Below, one piece after another: positions 9,929 through 18,392 of a stretch of DNA of 64,000 bases. Numbering within the stretch: the first letter of the stretch is position 1; the number at the start of each line of letters is the position of its first letter. The position numbers and the translations under genes were made by a program. The stretch is from NCBI RefSeq assembly GCF_029835735.1, contig NZ_JAOEAL010000001.1, positions 3,348,001 to 3,412,000 on the forward strand, in the 5' to 3' direction. The notes beneath the pieces were generated by a model that saw only the letters and a program-made list of their open reading frames with translations, did not search any database and was not told the origin of the DNA. Source of the DNA: Shewanella sp. GD04112 (GTDB lineage Bacteria > Pseudomonadota > Gammaproteobacteria > Enterobacterales > Shewanellaceae).

Positions 9929-11575
9929 ATGACGAATACCACACTCGATAATAATAAGCTCAGTCCTTGGCCATGGCAGGTTGATGAAGCCGCCATCAGT
10001 TTCGATATCGATTCCCTTGGCAAAAAACTTAAAGATCTCAATCAAGCCTGTTACTTAGTCAATCATGCCGAAAAAGGCCTAGGCATAGCCCAAAGCGCCG
10101 AGGTGGTGGGTCTTGTAGAACCCAGCAATAGCTTACACAAAAGCAATGGTTTGCATCCTGTGAGTGCCTTCGCCCCCGCCCTTGGCACCCAAAGCTTGGG
10201 CGACAGTAATTTTCGCCGTGTGCATGGGGTGAAATACGCCTACTACGCGGGCGCCATGGCCAACGGCATCGCCTCGGAAGAGTTAGTTATCGCCTTAGGT
10301 CAGGCGGGCATTCTGTGCTCCTTTGGCGCGGCAGGGTTAATTCCATCGCGCGTTGAAGCCGCGATTAAACGCATTCAAGCGGCATTGCCCAATGGCCCCT
10401 ACGCCTTTAACTTGATCCACAGCCCGAGCGAGCCAGCGCTTGAGCGTGGCAGTGTCGAACTTTTCCTTAAGCATCAAGTGCGTACGGTTGAGGCCTCGGC
10501 CTTCTTGGGCTTAACACCGCAAATCGTCTATTACCGAGCCGCAGGCCTTAGCCGCGATGCCAACGGCGAGATTGTGATTGGCAACAAAGTGATTGCTAAA
10601 ATCAGCCGTACCGAGGTGGCGACCAAGTTTATGGAGCCAGCCCCGGTTAAGATGCTGCAACAATTAGTGAACGAAGGGCTTATCAGCGAAGATCAAATGT
10701 TGATGGCACAATCTGTGCCCATGGCCGATGACATTACCGCCGAAGCCGACTCAGGCGGCCACACCGACAATCGCCCTCTGGTCACGCTATTGCCGACCAT
10801 TTTGGCGCTAAAAGATACCATTCAAGCCAAGTACCAGTACAAAACGCCGATCCGTGTGGGCGCAGGTGGTGGTATCGGCACGCCCGATGCGGCGCTGGCG
10901 ACCTTTAATATGGGCGCAGCCTTCATTGTCACTGGCTCAATCAATCAAGCCTGTGTTGAGGCAGGAGCCAGCGAACATACCCGCAAATTGCTCGCCACCA
11001 CTGAAATGGCCGATGTGACTATGGCGCCCGCCGCCGATATGTTCGAAATGGGCGTTAAGTTACAAGTGGTTAAGCGCGGCACCCTATTCCCGATGCGCGC
11101 CAATAAACTCTACGAAATTTACACCCGCTACGATTCGATTGAGGCGATTCCAGCAGAGGAAAGACAAAAGCTGGAAGAGCAAGTGTTTCGCGCCTCATTA
11201 GATGAGATTTGGGCAGGCACTGTGGCGCACTTTAATGAGCGCGATCCTAAGCAAATTGAACGCGCGCTGGATAATCCAAAACGTAAAATGGCACTGATTT
11301 TCCGCTGGTATTTGGGTCTTTCGAGCCGCTGGTCAAACACAGGTGAAGTTGGCCGCGAAATGGATTACCAGATTTGGGCAGGCCCCGCCCTCGGCGCCTT
11401 TAATGCCTGGGCAAAAGGTAGTTATTTAGATGATTATCGCGAGCGCAATGCTGTGGATTTGGCTAAACATTTGATGCAAGGCGCGGCCTACCAAGCACGG
11501 ATTAACCTGTTGTTATCCCAAGGGGTAAGTATTCCAGTCAGCCTGCAACGCTGGAAACCACTGCAACGCTGCTAA
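9929..11575 (+). CDS. pfaD: PfaD, FMN-dependent enoyl reductase subunit of the polyunsaturated fatty acid synthase
   Basis: 548 aa. It belongs to the nitronate monooxygenase / FabK-like TIM-barrel family: AYYAGAMANGIASEELVIALGQAG near the N-terminus, the flavin-binding segment EADSGGHTDNRP in the middle, and RVGAGGGIGTPDAALATFNMGAAFIVTGS for phosphate binding. PfaD supplies the trans-acting enoyl reductase in the Pfa system, reducing the enoyl-ACP in the cycles that leave no double bond. It is the last gene of the cluster and is followed immediately by a strong intrinsic terminator. The phosphopantetheinyl transferase (pfaE) needed by the system is not in this window. Confidence 0.94.
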   Translation: MTNTTLDNNKLSPWPWQVDEAAISFDIDSLGKKLKDLNQACYLVNHAEKGLGIAQSAEVVGLVEPSNSLHKSNGLHPVSAFAPALGTQSLGDSNFRRVHGVKYAYYAGAMANGIASEELVIALGQAGILCSFGAAGLIPSRVEAAIKRIQAALPNGPYAFNLIHSPSEPALERGSVELFLKHQVRTVEASAFLGLTPQIVYYRAAGLSRDANGEIVIGNKVIAKISRTEVATKFMEPAPVKMLQQLVNEGLISEDQMLMAQSVPMADDITAEADSGGHTDNRPLVTLLPTILALKDTIQAKYQYKTPIRVGAGGGIGTPDAALATFNMGAAFIVTGSINQACVEAGASEHTRKLLATTEMADVTMAPAADMFEMGVKLQVVKRGTLFPMRANKLYEIYTRYDSIEAIPAEERQKLEEQVFRASLDEIWAGTVAHFNERDPKQIERALDNPKRKMALIFRWYLGLSSRWSNTGEVGREMDYQIWAGPALGAFNAWAKGSYLDDYRERNAVDLAKHLMQGAAYQARINLLLSQGVSIPVSLQRWKPLQRC

Positions 11576-11596
11576 TTCGCTTTGCTAAACCTTATT

Positions 11597-11630
11597 AAGC
11601 GGGTTAAGTGAAAACTTAACCCGCTTTTTT
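11597..11630 (+). terminator. Rho-independent terminator of the pfa operon
   Basis: A 13-bp perfect stem (AAGCGGGTTAAGT 11597-11609 / ACTTAACCCGCTT 11614-11626) with a GAAA loop is followed by a T-run. It lies 22 nt after the pfaD stop. Confidence 0.9.
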
Positions 11631-12250
11631 GACTTCGTTTTAGTACAAAGGATATTTAGTATTTACTTGTCGCTTGCAACTTATTAAATAATCTCGAATA
11701 TTGTTTGAAGTTCAGTATCCGCTCGGCATGGTTGATTTCTATCAAATCAATCTAAAAAACCATCTGAGTTCCGTTTCCGCTCTGCATTGTCACTTCAGTG
11801 GCACGCCGTAAACCCATCCTTGGGGGCTCAACGGAAAAATCCCTTTTTCCGATGGTCACTCTTGTCACAGAACGTAGCGCGACAATGCTCGCCTGCAACA
11901 CTTATCTGCAATCAATCCAATACATGAGGCAAGATTTAAAATTGGGTGGGAGACGTTGATAAATGCAATCGTCCCAAAACTTTATATAAATCATGGTTTG
12001 TTAATAAGGATTTTTATCATTCAAAAGTATCGTTTTGCACATTATTTCAAATAATCCTTATTATCGAGCCTTAATATTCAATACATTACAAACAATTCGT
12101 TATACAAAACCCAAAAGAACTGTACTGATGCACTGGCTCTGATAGAAATGAATCACAACCAAAAATAAACAATAAAATTAAAGACTTAAGTTTTGCCACT
12201 TCAAGTTATTGAAGGTGAGATTTGCCGCAATCCATTAGAGTTGAATATCT
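11631..12250. other. 620-bp intergenic region with a structured 105-bp segment and no supported gene
   Basis: No ORF of credible length was found. Bases 11784-11888 are bounded by an 8-bp inverted repeat (GCATTGTC / GACAATGC). Inside are a CACTTCAGTG hairpin and a strong CGGAAAAA / TTTTTCCG hairpin near 11830-11850. The AT-rich right half (11990-12200) should contain the promoter of the DUF6572 gene, but no clear -35/-10 pair could be picked. Confidence 0.4.
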
Positions 12251-12565
12251 ATGAGCATAGAAGATCAAGATTCAATTGACGCCATTGGAATAGATAATGA
12301 AGGTGTCGTCGTGCTAACCATCTCAGATCATTTGGAATGGGATGATAAGCATCTCTTGCTCCTTCAGGAAAAGATTAATATCTACTTGGCTTTTCTCGAG
12401 TCTGGCGAGGTATTTGAAAGCTATCCAGATTCACGTGGGAGAGAGTTTAAAATTAATATTATGTGCAAATATGAGCCAACAGCATTAGCAACGCGGTTCC
12501 TATCACAATGCACAGACATCATTAATCAAGTAGGTATTCAGTTTGGTTATCAGGTTTTCACTTAG
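12251..12565 (+). CDS. DUF6572-type small protein
   Basis: 104 aa, acidic and soluble, with no signal peptide or membrane segment. The core DxIGIDNEGxVVLTISDHLEWDDKHLLLLQEK followed by IYLAFLESGEVFESYPDSRG matches the DUF6572 family as I recognise it. Members are single-domain proteins of unknown function found in scattered, often accessory, contexts. The gene stands alone between two terminators (pfaD and its own), so it is monocistronic. The Shine-Dalgarno sequence is weak. Confidence 0.75.
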   Translation: MSIEDQDSIDAIGIDNEGVVVLTISDHLEWDDKHLLLLQEKINIYLAFLESGEVFESYPDSRGREFKINIMCKYEPTALATRFLSQCTDIINQVGIQFGYQVFT

Positions 12566-12624
12566 CCAAATAGTATCACTTAACTGTAGTCGTATTCTCA
12601 ATTTTGCAATCGATACCTTAATCT

Positions 12625-12656
12625 AAGCCGATACTCAAAAGCTATCGGCTTTTTTA
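12625..12656 (+). terminator. Terminator after the DUF6572 gene
   Basis: AAGCCGATA (12625-12633) pairs with TATCGGCTT (12643-12651) and is followed by TTTTT. Confidence 0.85.
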
Positions 12657-12991
12657 TGCTGCTTCCCTCTATTTCCTCACTGCAACTCTTACCGAATCAC
12701 AGGTAAAAATTGCCTATTACGCTTATATCAACCAATACTCCCGTCAGTACAGCATTTAAAAATAATCTTAATATTCAATAAATTAAATTAAAACCTCAAA
12801 ATTGGCATTAAGCTCGCAATATCCCCATTGTGAGTTTATTGCGGGATTGAGTGATAACGGGATGTAAGACGCAACTTGGCACATTCAACTTACTCAACTA
12901 GCTCTCAACAACGAACTCCACTAGCTCGCTCGATGTAAACATGCAGAGTGAAAGAAGACAGAAAAACCGAAATAAGACAAAGGAGGTGGCT
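12657..12991. other. 335-bp intergenic region upstream of the DUF1328 gene
   Basis: No gene is supported. A TTGGCAC element near 12876 resembles a sigma-54 -24 box, but the matching -12 GC is absent. Otherwise only AT-rich leader sequence is seen. Confidence 0.4.
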
Positions 12992-13168
12992 ATGTTAGGT
13001 TGGACCTTAATGTTTCTGGTTGTGGCCATTATCGCCGGACTGTTTGGATTTACGGGGATCGCTGGCGCCGCAGCGGGGATCGCAAAGATTATTTTCTTCT
13101 TATTTATTGTATTACTTGTGATTTCCCTGCTGGTCAATGCCCTTAAGGGCAAGGTACCACGCGCTTAA
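12992..13168 (+). CDS. DUF1328 (YtjA-like) small membrane protein
   Basis: 58 aa from the ATG at 12992, chosen because AGGAGG at 12981-12986 is 5 nt upstream. A longer reading from 12941 would add a highly charged leader. The protein consists of two hydrophobic helices with a glycine-rich turn (FLVVAIIAGLFGFTGIAGAAAGIAKIIFFLFIVLLVISLLV) and a short basic tail, the pattern of the DUF1328/YtjA family. These are inner-membrane proteins often linked to stationary-phase or envelope stress. It is 22 nt upstream of a small lipoprotein gene with its own AAAGGAG, so the two are probably cotranscribed. Confidence 0.85.
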   Translation: MLGWTLMFLVVAIIAGLFGFTGIAGAAAGIAKIIFFLFIVLLVISLLVNALKGKVPRA

Positions 13169-13190
13169 ATTGGATAAAAGGAGAATCGAT

Positions 13191-13385
13191 ATGAAACCTA
13201 TGACCATGATTACCACTGCATTTTTAGCCTTATTATTAACCTTTGGACTGTCAGCCTGTAGCGACAATCACGCCGAGGACGCAGGCGAAAAAATCGATGA
13301 AGCCATCACAGATACCGGCAATGCGATTGAAGATGCCTGTGAAGAACTGAAAGAAGGCGTTAAAGCGAAAGATACCCGCTGCTAG
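13191..13385 (+). CDS. Small lipoprotein, entericidin-like in size and layout
   Basis: 64 aa from the ATG at 13191 (AAAGGAG with 7-nt spacing). A signal peptide ends in the lipobox LSAC, so the mature protein would be a lipidated, highly acidic ~45-residue chain with two further cysteines (DACEEL and the terminal RC). I do not recognise a precise family. Size, lipobox and pairing with a DUF1328 gene suggest an envelope-stress lipoprotein. The longer in-frame start at 13137 lies inside the upstream gene and lacks a ribosome binding site. Confidence 0.75.
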   Translation: MKPMTMITTAFLALLLTFGLSACSDNHAEDAGEKIDEAITDTGNAIEDACEELKEGVKAKDTRC

Positions 13386-13418
13386 GACGGATGACGGAGA
13401 GTAGTGAGCCCCGCAAAC

Positions 13419-13512
13419 GAGCCTATCAGGGAACCACAGTTCAATTGAGTACCACCGAGCCACTTTATCGCGACAGCTATTGGTCACGATAAAGTGGGTT
13501 TCCCTGAGGCTC
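13419..13512. repeat. Long imperfect inverted repeat between the lipoprotein gene and the phosphatase-kinase gene
   Basis: Three nested stems: GAGCC 13419-13423 / GGCTC 13508-13512, CAGGGAA 13427-13433 / TTCCCTG 13500-13506, and a perfect inner CCACTTTATCG 13460-13470 / CGATAAAGTGG 13487-13497. No T-run follows on either strand. It ends just before the ribosome binding site of the next gene, so it could act as a 5' leader structure or be a small repeat insertion. Confidence 0.6.
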
Positions 13513-13538
13513 GCCGCTTATCAATGGAGGAGATGCCA

Positions 13539-15236
13539 ATGCTGAGTAGGATCCACATTAAGTATTTCTACCTGTTCGGAGCACTGTTATTTGGCTATTT
13601 TGCCGTAACGGGCCACTCCCCTATCCTCACCTTTATTTGGGCATGGAGCAGCCTATCCCTCGCCCTTGTCGGCTCGGCCTATTGGTTTAATCTCGCCAGT
13701 ATTTTTAGAAAACGTCAGGATGGATCCATCCCTTGGTATATCCGTTGGGGCTTTATTCCATTTTTATTAGGATGCCGACTCTATAATCTCTGGGCTCGGC
13801 GCCGCGATAGCGTGCCTTCAATGCAAGCCATTGATAAATATCTATACTTGGGTAGCCGCTTAAGCGCTGCCGATTTACCTAAACTGAATCGTTATGGCAT
13901 TACCGCTATTTTAGATGTCACCGCCGAATTCGACGGCCTCGATGTGTCCCTGTATGAGGATCATATCGACTATCTGAATATCCCTATTCTTGACCACAGC
14001 GTGCCAACTAGCGCCCAATTAAATCAGGCGATTAACTGGTTACACCGTCAAGTACGCGCCCAAAAGCGGGTATTAATCCACTGTGCGCTCGGCCGCGGGC
14101 GCTCCGTAATGGTGCTGGCCGCTTATCTTATGTGCCGCCGCCCCGAGCTCAGCTTCGCCGAGGTGCTGCAACAGATTAAAAGCATTCGTAAAACCGCAGG
14201 GTTAAATCGCTGGCAACTCAAAGCGCTGGAGCAGATGTACACTCAAGGGGAAATCAAACTGCATAAGCGAGCCTGGATTATCGCCAATCCCGTCTCTGGC
14301 GCGGGTAAATGGCAGAGCCATGGCGAACAAATTTGCACTGAGCTGAAACGCTATTTTGAGGTGCAGTTAGCGCTCACCACGCCAGAGATTAGCGCCCAAA
14401 CCCAAGCGAAAAAAGCCCGGCTTCAGGGCGCCGATATCATCATCGCTTGCGGGGGCGATGGCACAGTCACAGAGGTCGCGGCGGAGATTATCGACACCGA
14501 TATCACCTTAGGCATTATCCCGCTAGGCACCACTAATGCCCTGTCACACGCCCTCTTTGGTTTAAGCAGTAAGCTCAATGCCGTCTCCCAAGCCCTTGAT
14601 AATATTATCCAAGGCCAGACACAGACCATAGACACAGCGCGTTGCAATGCGCGACTGGTGTTACTGCTGGTCGGCATTGGGTTTGAGCAGCAAATGATTG
14701 AGTCGGCGAGCCGCGAGCGTAAAAATGCCCTCGGCCAACTCGCCTACCTCGATGGTTTGTGGCGCGCGGTGAACACCGACACCAACCTCGAGTTGCAGCT
14801 GACTTTAGATGACCAAACCCCAATGACAGTGCAAACCCACAGCCTAGTGGTTGCCAATGCCGCACCTTTTACCAGCTTACTCGCCCAAGGTAAGGGCGAA
14901 CCCAATATGACCGACGGCTTGTTGGATATCACTTGGTTAGATTCAAATAATGAGCCGAATGAACAGCTTATCAGTCTGGCTGAACTGGCTTTTACCGGCT
15001 GGATTAAAGAGGCCGCCAATAGCGACTCTGCGCCCTCGGCCAACACGGGTAAAGTGAAACATGCCCACGCGAAAAAGGTGAAGATCAGCAGTCAGCCCCC
15101 ATGCAAGTATGTGATTGATGGCGAGATTTGTGAGCCGGAGCAACTCAATATCGATATCCTGCCCGCCTCTTTGAAGGTGTTTGTGCCCTATCAAGCGCAA
15201 AATGCTGAACCGCAGTTAGAGCCCCAAATAAGCTAA
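13539..15236 (+). CDS. Dual-specificity phosphatase fused to a diacylglycerol/lipid kinase, membrane-anchored
   Basis: 565 aa from the ATG at 13539, preferred because GGAGGAG sits 6 nt upstream; in-frame starts at 13494, 13524 and 13533 would add a few residues. An N-terminal segment has two hydrophobic helices (YFYLFGALLFGYFAV and FIWAWSSLSLALVG). Next comes a dual-specificity phosphatase domain with the signature HCALGRGRS (Cys182). The C-terminal half is a DAGK/YegS-type kinase catalytic domain, WIIANPVSGAGKWQ then CGGDGTVTEVA (Asp307) and GTTNALSHAL. The substrate is probably a lipid or phospholipid headgroup at the inner membrane, but neither activity can be assigned a substrate from sequence. 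The fusion suggests linked phosphorylation and dephosphorylation. Confidence 0.88.
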   Translation: MLSRIHIKYFYLFGALLFGYFAVTGHSPILTFIWAWSSLSLALVGSAYWFNLASIFRKRQDGSIPWYIRWGFIPFLLGCRLYNLWARRRDSVPSMQAIDKYLYLGSRLSAADLPKLNRYGITAILDVTAEFDGLDVSLYEDHIDYLNIPILDHSVPTSAQLNQAINWLHRQVRAQKRVLIHCALGRGRSVMVLAAYLMCRRPELSFAEVLQQIKSIRKTAGLNRWQLKALEQMYTQGEIKLHKRAWIIANPVSGAGKWQSHGEQICTELKRYFEVQLALTTPEISAQTQAKKARLQGADIIIACGGDGTVTEVAAEIIDTDITLGIIPLGTTNALSHALFGLSSKLNAVSQALDNIIQGQTQTIDTARCNARLVLLLVGIGFEQQMIESASRERKNALGQLAYLDGLWRAVNTDTNLELQLTLDDQTPMTVQTHSLVVANAAPFTSLLAQGKGEPNMTDGLLDITWLDSNNEPNEQLISLAELAFTGWIKEAANSDSAPSANTGKVKHAHAKKVKISSQPPCKYVIDGEICEPEQLNIDILPASLKVFVPYQAQNAEPQLEPQIS

Positions 15237-15310
15237 CACATTCAGAATCAACTCTGAATCAAAAGCTGAATCAATGCATTAGCTTATTTTCAGGCATTTT
15301 ATGTAGGTCA

Positions 15311-16720
15311 CTACTTGGCGACGCTATTGCTAACGGAATCTTCGCTAACGGCATCAACAACAGTTTGAGCATCTGACTCCTGCTCATATTTACTGAGCTT
15401 GTTATAGAGGGTTTTAACGCTGATCCCAAGCTGCTCGGCGGTGTCGGTCTTATTGCCCAGACTCGTTTCAAGCGCTTGGTAAATGGCGATTTTTTCCAGC
15501 TCCTCAAGGCGCATACCTTGGGGGATCACGACATTTTCCTCTGCAGTCGCCTCTTTATCCAAACTGGGCGTAAGCTGTAAATGCTCAGGGGTAATCTCAT
15601 GGTCCGCCAGAATATAAGCGCGCTCGATAGCATGCTTTAACTCGCGCACATTCCCCGGCCAAGCGTGGGCCGCAATCGCCTCTAAACTTGAGGGCGAGAA
15701 CACTTTACTCTGTTTTTCTGCCGCATTGCGATAGGCCAGAAAATGCTTCGCAAGTCCGACAATATCTTCCCCACGCTCCCGCAATGGCGGCACTTGAATG
15801 GGGAAATGCGCTAAGCGAAAGTACAAATCTTCCCGCAGTTGTCCTTGCTCAATCGCCACTAAAGGATCGCGGTTTGTCGCCGCCACAATACGCACATTTG
15901 CCTTGAGCACCTTAGGGCTGCCGACGGGACGATATTCATTATTTTCGAGCACTCTTAACAGCTTAACTTGATGCTCTAGGGGCATTTCGGTGACTTCATC
16001 GAGAAATAAGGTGCCGCCTTCGGCCTGCTCAAATACCCCTTGATGATCGCGATTCGCGCCAGTGAAAGAGCCTTTTACATGGCCGAAGAGTTCACTATCG
16101 ACCAATTCTGGGCTCAAGGCGCCGCAGTTAATCGCAATATAGGGCTTATTCACCCGCGGACTGGCTAAGTGAATGGTATTAGCGACCAGTTCTTTACCCG
16201 CGCCACTCTCACCGATAATCAACACATTACTCTCGGCGGCCGACACGCGGCGGATAGTGCGATACAAGCGGTGCATAGGTAATGAGGAGCCCACCAGCAG
16301 ACCATATTGGTCCAATTCGCTGGCAAACGGACGAATGCGTGTCGAGGTATTGGCAACCAGATGCAGGGCAAAATCCGCTAAGGTTTCGCACAGCAACGAC
16401 ATATCGATGGGCTTACGGAAATGGTAGCCTGCGTATTTGGACAAGAGTTTATCGAGGTGAGGATTCGGCAGGCCGTCGGAGAGGAAAATAAACTCCACAT
16501 CCGCAATGGCGCTCGACTCGAGTAAGGCTAAGTAATCTTCACGGCTTAGACGGGGCAGCTCAATGATCGCCACATCGATACGATTGGCCTCCAGCTGACT
16601 AATCCAAGATAAATCATCGGTACTGCGTAGCTTGTTGTAGGTCTGCGCGCCCTCGAGCTGCACTAATGCCTGCTCGGTCTCGAAGTCCTGTAGATGATAG
16701 AAAAGCGTTGGTCGGATCAT
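15311..16720 (-). CDS. Sigma-54-dependent transcriptional activator with degenerate receiver domain
   Basis: 469 aa. Residues 1-125 resemble a response-regulator receiver that keeps a late Lys-Pro (FRKP, Lys103) but has Glu54 (AIIELPRL) where the phosphorylated Asp is expected. Residues 140-375 are an AAA+ central domain with Walker A GESGAGKE (170-177), the sigma-54 contact loop as GSFTGA (217-222; usual form GAFTGA) and Walker B GGTLFLDE (235-242). The C-terminus is a Fis-type helix-turn-helix (TAEQLGISVKTLYNKLSKY). No sensor kinase is adjacent, so it may be phosphorylation-independent. The BON gene with a sigma-54 promoter at 17.66 kb is a likely target. Confidence 0.92.
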   Translation of the reverse strand: MIRPTLFYHLQDFETEQALVQLEGAQTYNKLRSTDDLSWISQLEANRIDVAIIELPRLSREDYLALLESSAIADVEFIFLSDGLPNPHLDKLLSKYAGYHFRKPIDMSLLCETLADFALHLVANTSTRIRPFASELDQYGLLVGSSLPMHRLYRTIRRVSAAESNVLIIGESGAGKELVANTIHLASPRVNKPYIAINCGALSPELVDSELFGHVKGSFTGANRDHQGVFEQAEGGTLFLDEVTEMPLEHQVKLLRVLENNEYRPVGSPKVLKANVRIVAATNRDPLVAIEQGQLREDLYFRLAHFPIQVPPLRERGEDIVGLAKHFLAYRNAAEKQSKVFSPSSLEAIAAHAWPGNVRELKHAIERAYILADHEITPEHLQLTPSLDKEATAEENVVIPQGMRLEELEKIAIYQALETSLGNKTDTAEQLGISVKTLYNKLSKYEQESDAQTVVDAVSEDSVSNSVAK

Positions 16721-16974
16721 CTTGTGCCACTCCCTGTGAATGAAGCACCACTGTATGCCAGCCGTGAAATTTTAACAATCTCAACGGTAAGAGTTGCCGA
16801 TAATAAGCAGCCCACTAGCGACAATGGATAAATATGATCAGTTAAATCAAGTCATTAACTTATCATTAAAAAGTGAACGAAATATGCATAGCAGCTGAAT
16901 GAAGCTGATATTTCCATAAAAAACTTGGGCAATCCGTGTCGGCGGAGCTGCCCAAACTACCACAGGAGGTCGTT

Positions 16975-17439
16975 ATGACGTCTAATGTTGCGCAACATCA
17001 GACCGAGCTGAGCGCCGATATTAAGCTGGTTAATGAGTTAATCGAGCTAACGCAAACCGGCGTGGATTTTTATACTCGGGCCAATACCACTGTCGATGAC
17101 TACAGCCTAAAACGCATTTTTATCGCCCAAATCAAGACGTATCAAGGGATGCTGGCGCGATTTAAGCAATTGCTCGCCCAATCATTACAACAAATGAGCC
17201 CGAACTCGGTGCCGCCGTCGCAGACTCGGCCCTATGCCGATGTCGATGCTTTACTTATCAAACAACAACTTGCCGATGCCCTCGTCGTGCTCTGTGAGCT
17301 TGAGCGTCAGCGCCTTAACCATCTCAAACAGTTAATTAAAAAGGCCAACCACCCGAGGTTAATCAGCCAATTGGCCGAAGATATTGCCTGGCTACAAATC
17401 CATTTGGATACCTTACACCTGCGTAGCCAAGCCCTGTAA
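16975..17439 (+). CDS. DUF2383 / PA2169-family four-helix protein
   Basis: 154 aa from the ATG at 16975, chosen because AGGAGG at 16964-16969 has 5-nt spacing; the GTG at 16936 is a longer in-frame option. The sequence is all-helical and ferritin-like, beginning LVNELIELTQTGVDFYTRAN and containing YQGMLARFKQLL, consistent with the DUF2383 family. Members are small stress-associated proteins of unknown biochemical role. It is divergent from the sigma-54 activator and ended by its own terminator. Confidence 0.7.
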   Translation: MTSNVAQHQTELSADIKLVNELIELTQTGVDFYTRANTTVDDYSLKRIFIAQIKTYQGMLARFKQLLAQSLQQMSPNSVPPSQTRPYADVDALLIKQQLADALVVLCELERQRLNHLKQLIKKANHPRLISQLAEDIAWLQIHLDTLHLRSQAL

Positions 17440-17458
17440 GGCAGCCATGCCAGCCAAT

Positions 17459-17485
17459 AACGCGGCCAACTGAGCCGCGTTTTTG
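17459..17485 (+). terminator. Terminator after the DUF2383 gene
   Basis: AACGCGGC (17459-17466) pairs with GCCGCGTT (17474-17481), followed by TTTTG. Confidence 0.85.
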
Positions 17486-17658
17486 TTGCCTGCGATCTAT
17501 TTGAGCTTAACGCCTATCCCACTTAAGCCCAATCGCTGAATCACCCTCGGTAATATTTACATTTTGTCGGTAAAAAGCGCCGATTTGGCGATTAAGCCAA
17601 ACACCTAAAATAAGTGCAAACAACACTTAACCCATTTAAAATCAGTAAGATAAAAATA

Positions 17659-17675
17659 TTGGCACGATTCACGCT
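17659..17675 (+). promoter_or_regulatory. Sigma-54 promoter of the BON-domain gene
   Basis: TTGGCACGATTCACGCT matches the sigma-54 consensus: a near-perfect -24 box (TTGGCACG) and a GC at the -12 position, giving exact GG-N10-GC spacing (GG 17661-17662, GC 17673-17674). It lies 36 nt before the start codon. Inverted repeats upstream (for example AAGTG/CACTT at 17610-17630) could be activator sites. Confidence 0.75.
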
Positions 17676-17710
17676 TTAGTTCCTTCGAGATAACAACGGA
17701 GGATATCATT

Positions 17711-18259
17711 ATGAAAAACACGACAACTTTAGCTTTAACCACCTTACTTGTCGGTTCTATCAGTTTAAATGTGGCCGCCGCACAGGATTGGAAAGACGAT
17801 GCCAAAGATGCTTGGATCGATGGCAAGGCCGAAACGACTTTGTTGCTCAATACTAACCTCAACTCCTTTGACATTATGACCGACGTGAAAAACGGCCATG
17901 TCACCTTAACCGGTCAAGTGGAGAGCAGTGTCGATAAGGCGCTCGCCGCTGAGCTCATCAAAAGCTTAGATGGGGTAAAAGGGGTCGATAACAAATTAAC
18001 CGTGATGAATGAAGACGAAGGCACCAGTGAGGTGGTGAAGACCCTAACCGACTCTAAGGTTGCAACAGTCGTGAAAACCCGTCTGTTGTTCTCGACCGAC
18101 GTATCGGGCACCCAAATTAATGTCGACGTTGCCGATGGCGTAGTGACCTTGCAGGGTGAAGTGGCTAGCGATGCAGAGCGTCAATTAGCCCTGACCATTG
18201 CCAAAAATACCGATGATGTGAAAAAGGTCGTCGATAAAATCAAAGTCAAAACCTCATAA
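17711..18259 (+). CDS. Periplasmic OsmY-like protein with two BON domains
   Basis: 182 aa with GGAGG upstream. A signal peptide ends at VAAAQ. Two BON domains follow: the first covers about residues 38-95 (TTLLLNTNLNSFDIMTDVKNGHVTLTGQV), the second about 115-180 (VVKTRLLFSTDVSGTQINVDVADGVVTLQGEV). OsmY-type proteins are periplasmic and thought to protect the envelope or assist outer-membrane protein folding under osmotic and stationary stress. Expression from the sigma-54 promoter just upstream is strongly suggested, with the activator gene 1 kb away as the candidate regulator. Confidence 0.92.
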   Translation: MKNTTTLALTTLLVGSISLNVAAAQDWKDDAKDAWIDGKAETTLLLNTNLNSFDIMTDVKNGHVTLTGQVESSVDKALAAELIKSLDGVKGVDNKLTVMNEDEGTSEVVKTLTDSKVATVVKTRLLFSTDVSGTQINVDVADGVVTLQGEVASDAERQLALTIAKNTDDVKKVVDKIKVKTS

Positions 18260-18336
18260 TGGTCCTGACATGCAGCCCTTGCTAATTCAGCGCTTGCCAA
18301 TTCAACGCTTGATATTAGTCACTCGGGCAAAAACCA

Positions 18337-18364
18337 CAAAACCAGCTTCGGCTGGTTTTGTTTT
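18337..18364 (+). terminator. Terminator after the BON gene
   Basis: A 10-bp stem CAAAACCAGC (18337-18346) / GCTGGTTTTG (18351-18360) with a TTCG tetraloop, followed by TTTT. Confidence 0.88.
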
Positions 18365-18392
18365 ATCGGCGCGATGTCATGTTAATCATGCC

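Noticed and set aside
12876..12894. Possible sigma-54 promoter upstream of the DUF1328 gene (TTGGCACATTCAACTTA)
   Set aside because: The -24 element is good but the position 10 nt after GG is TT instead of GC.
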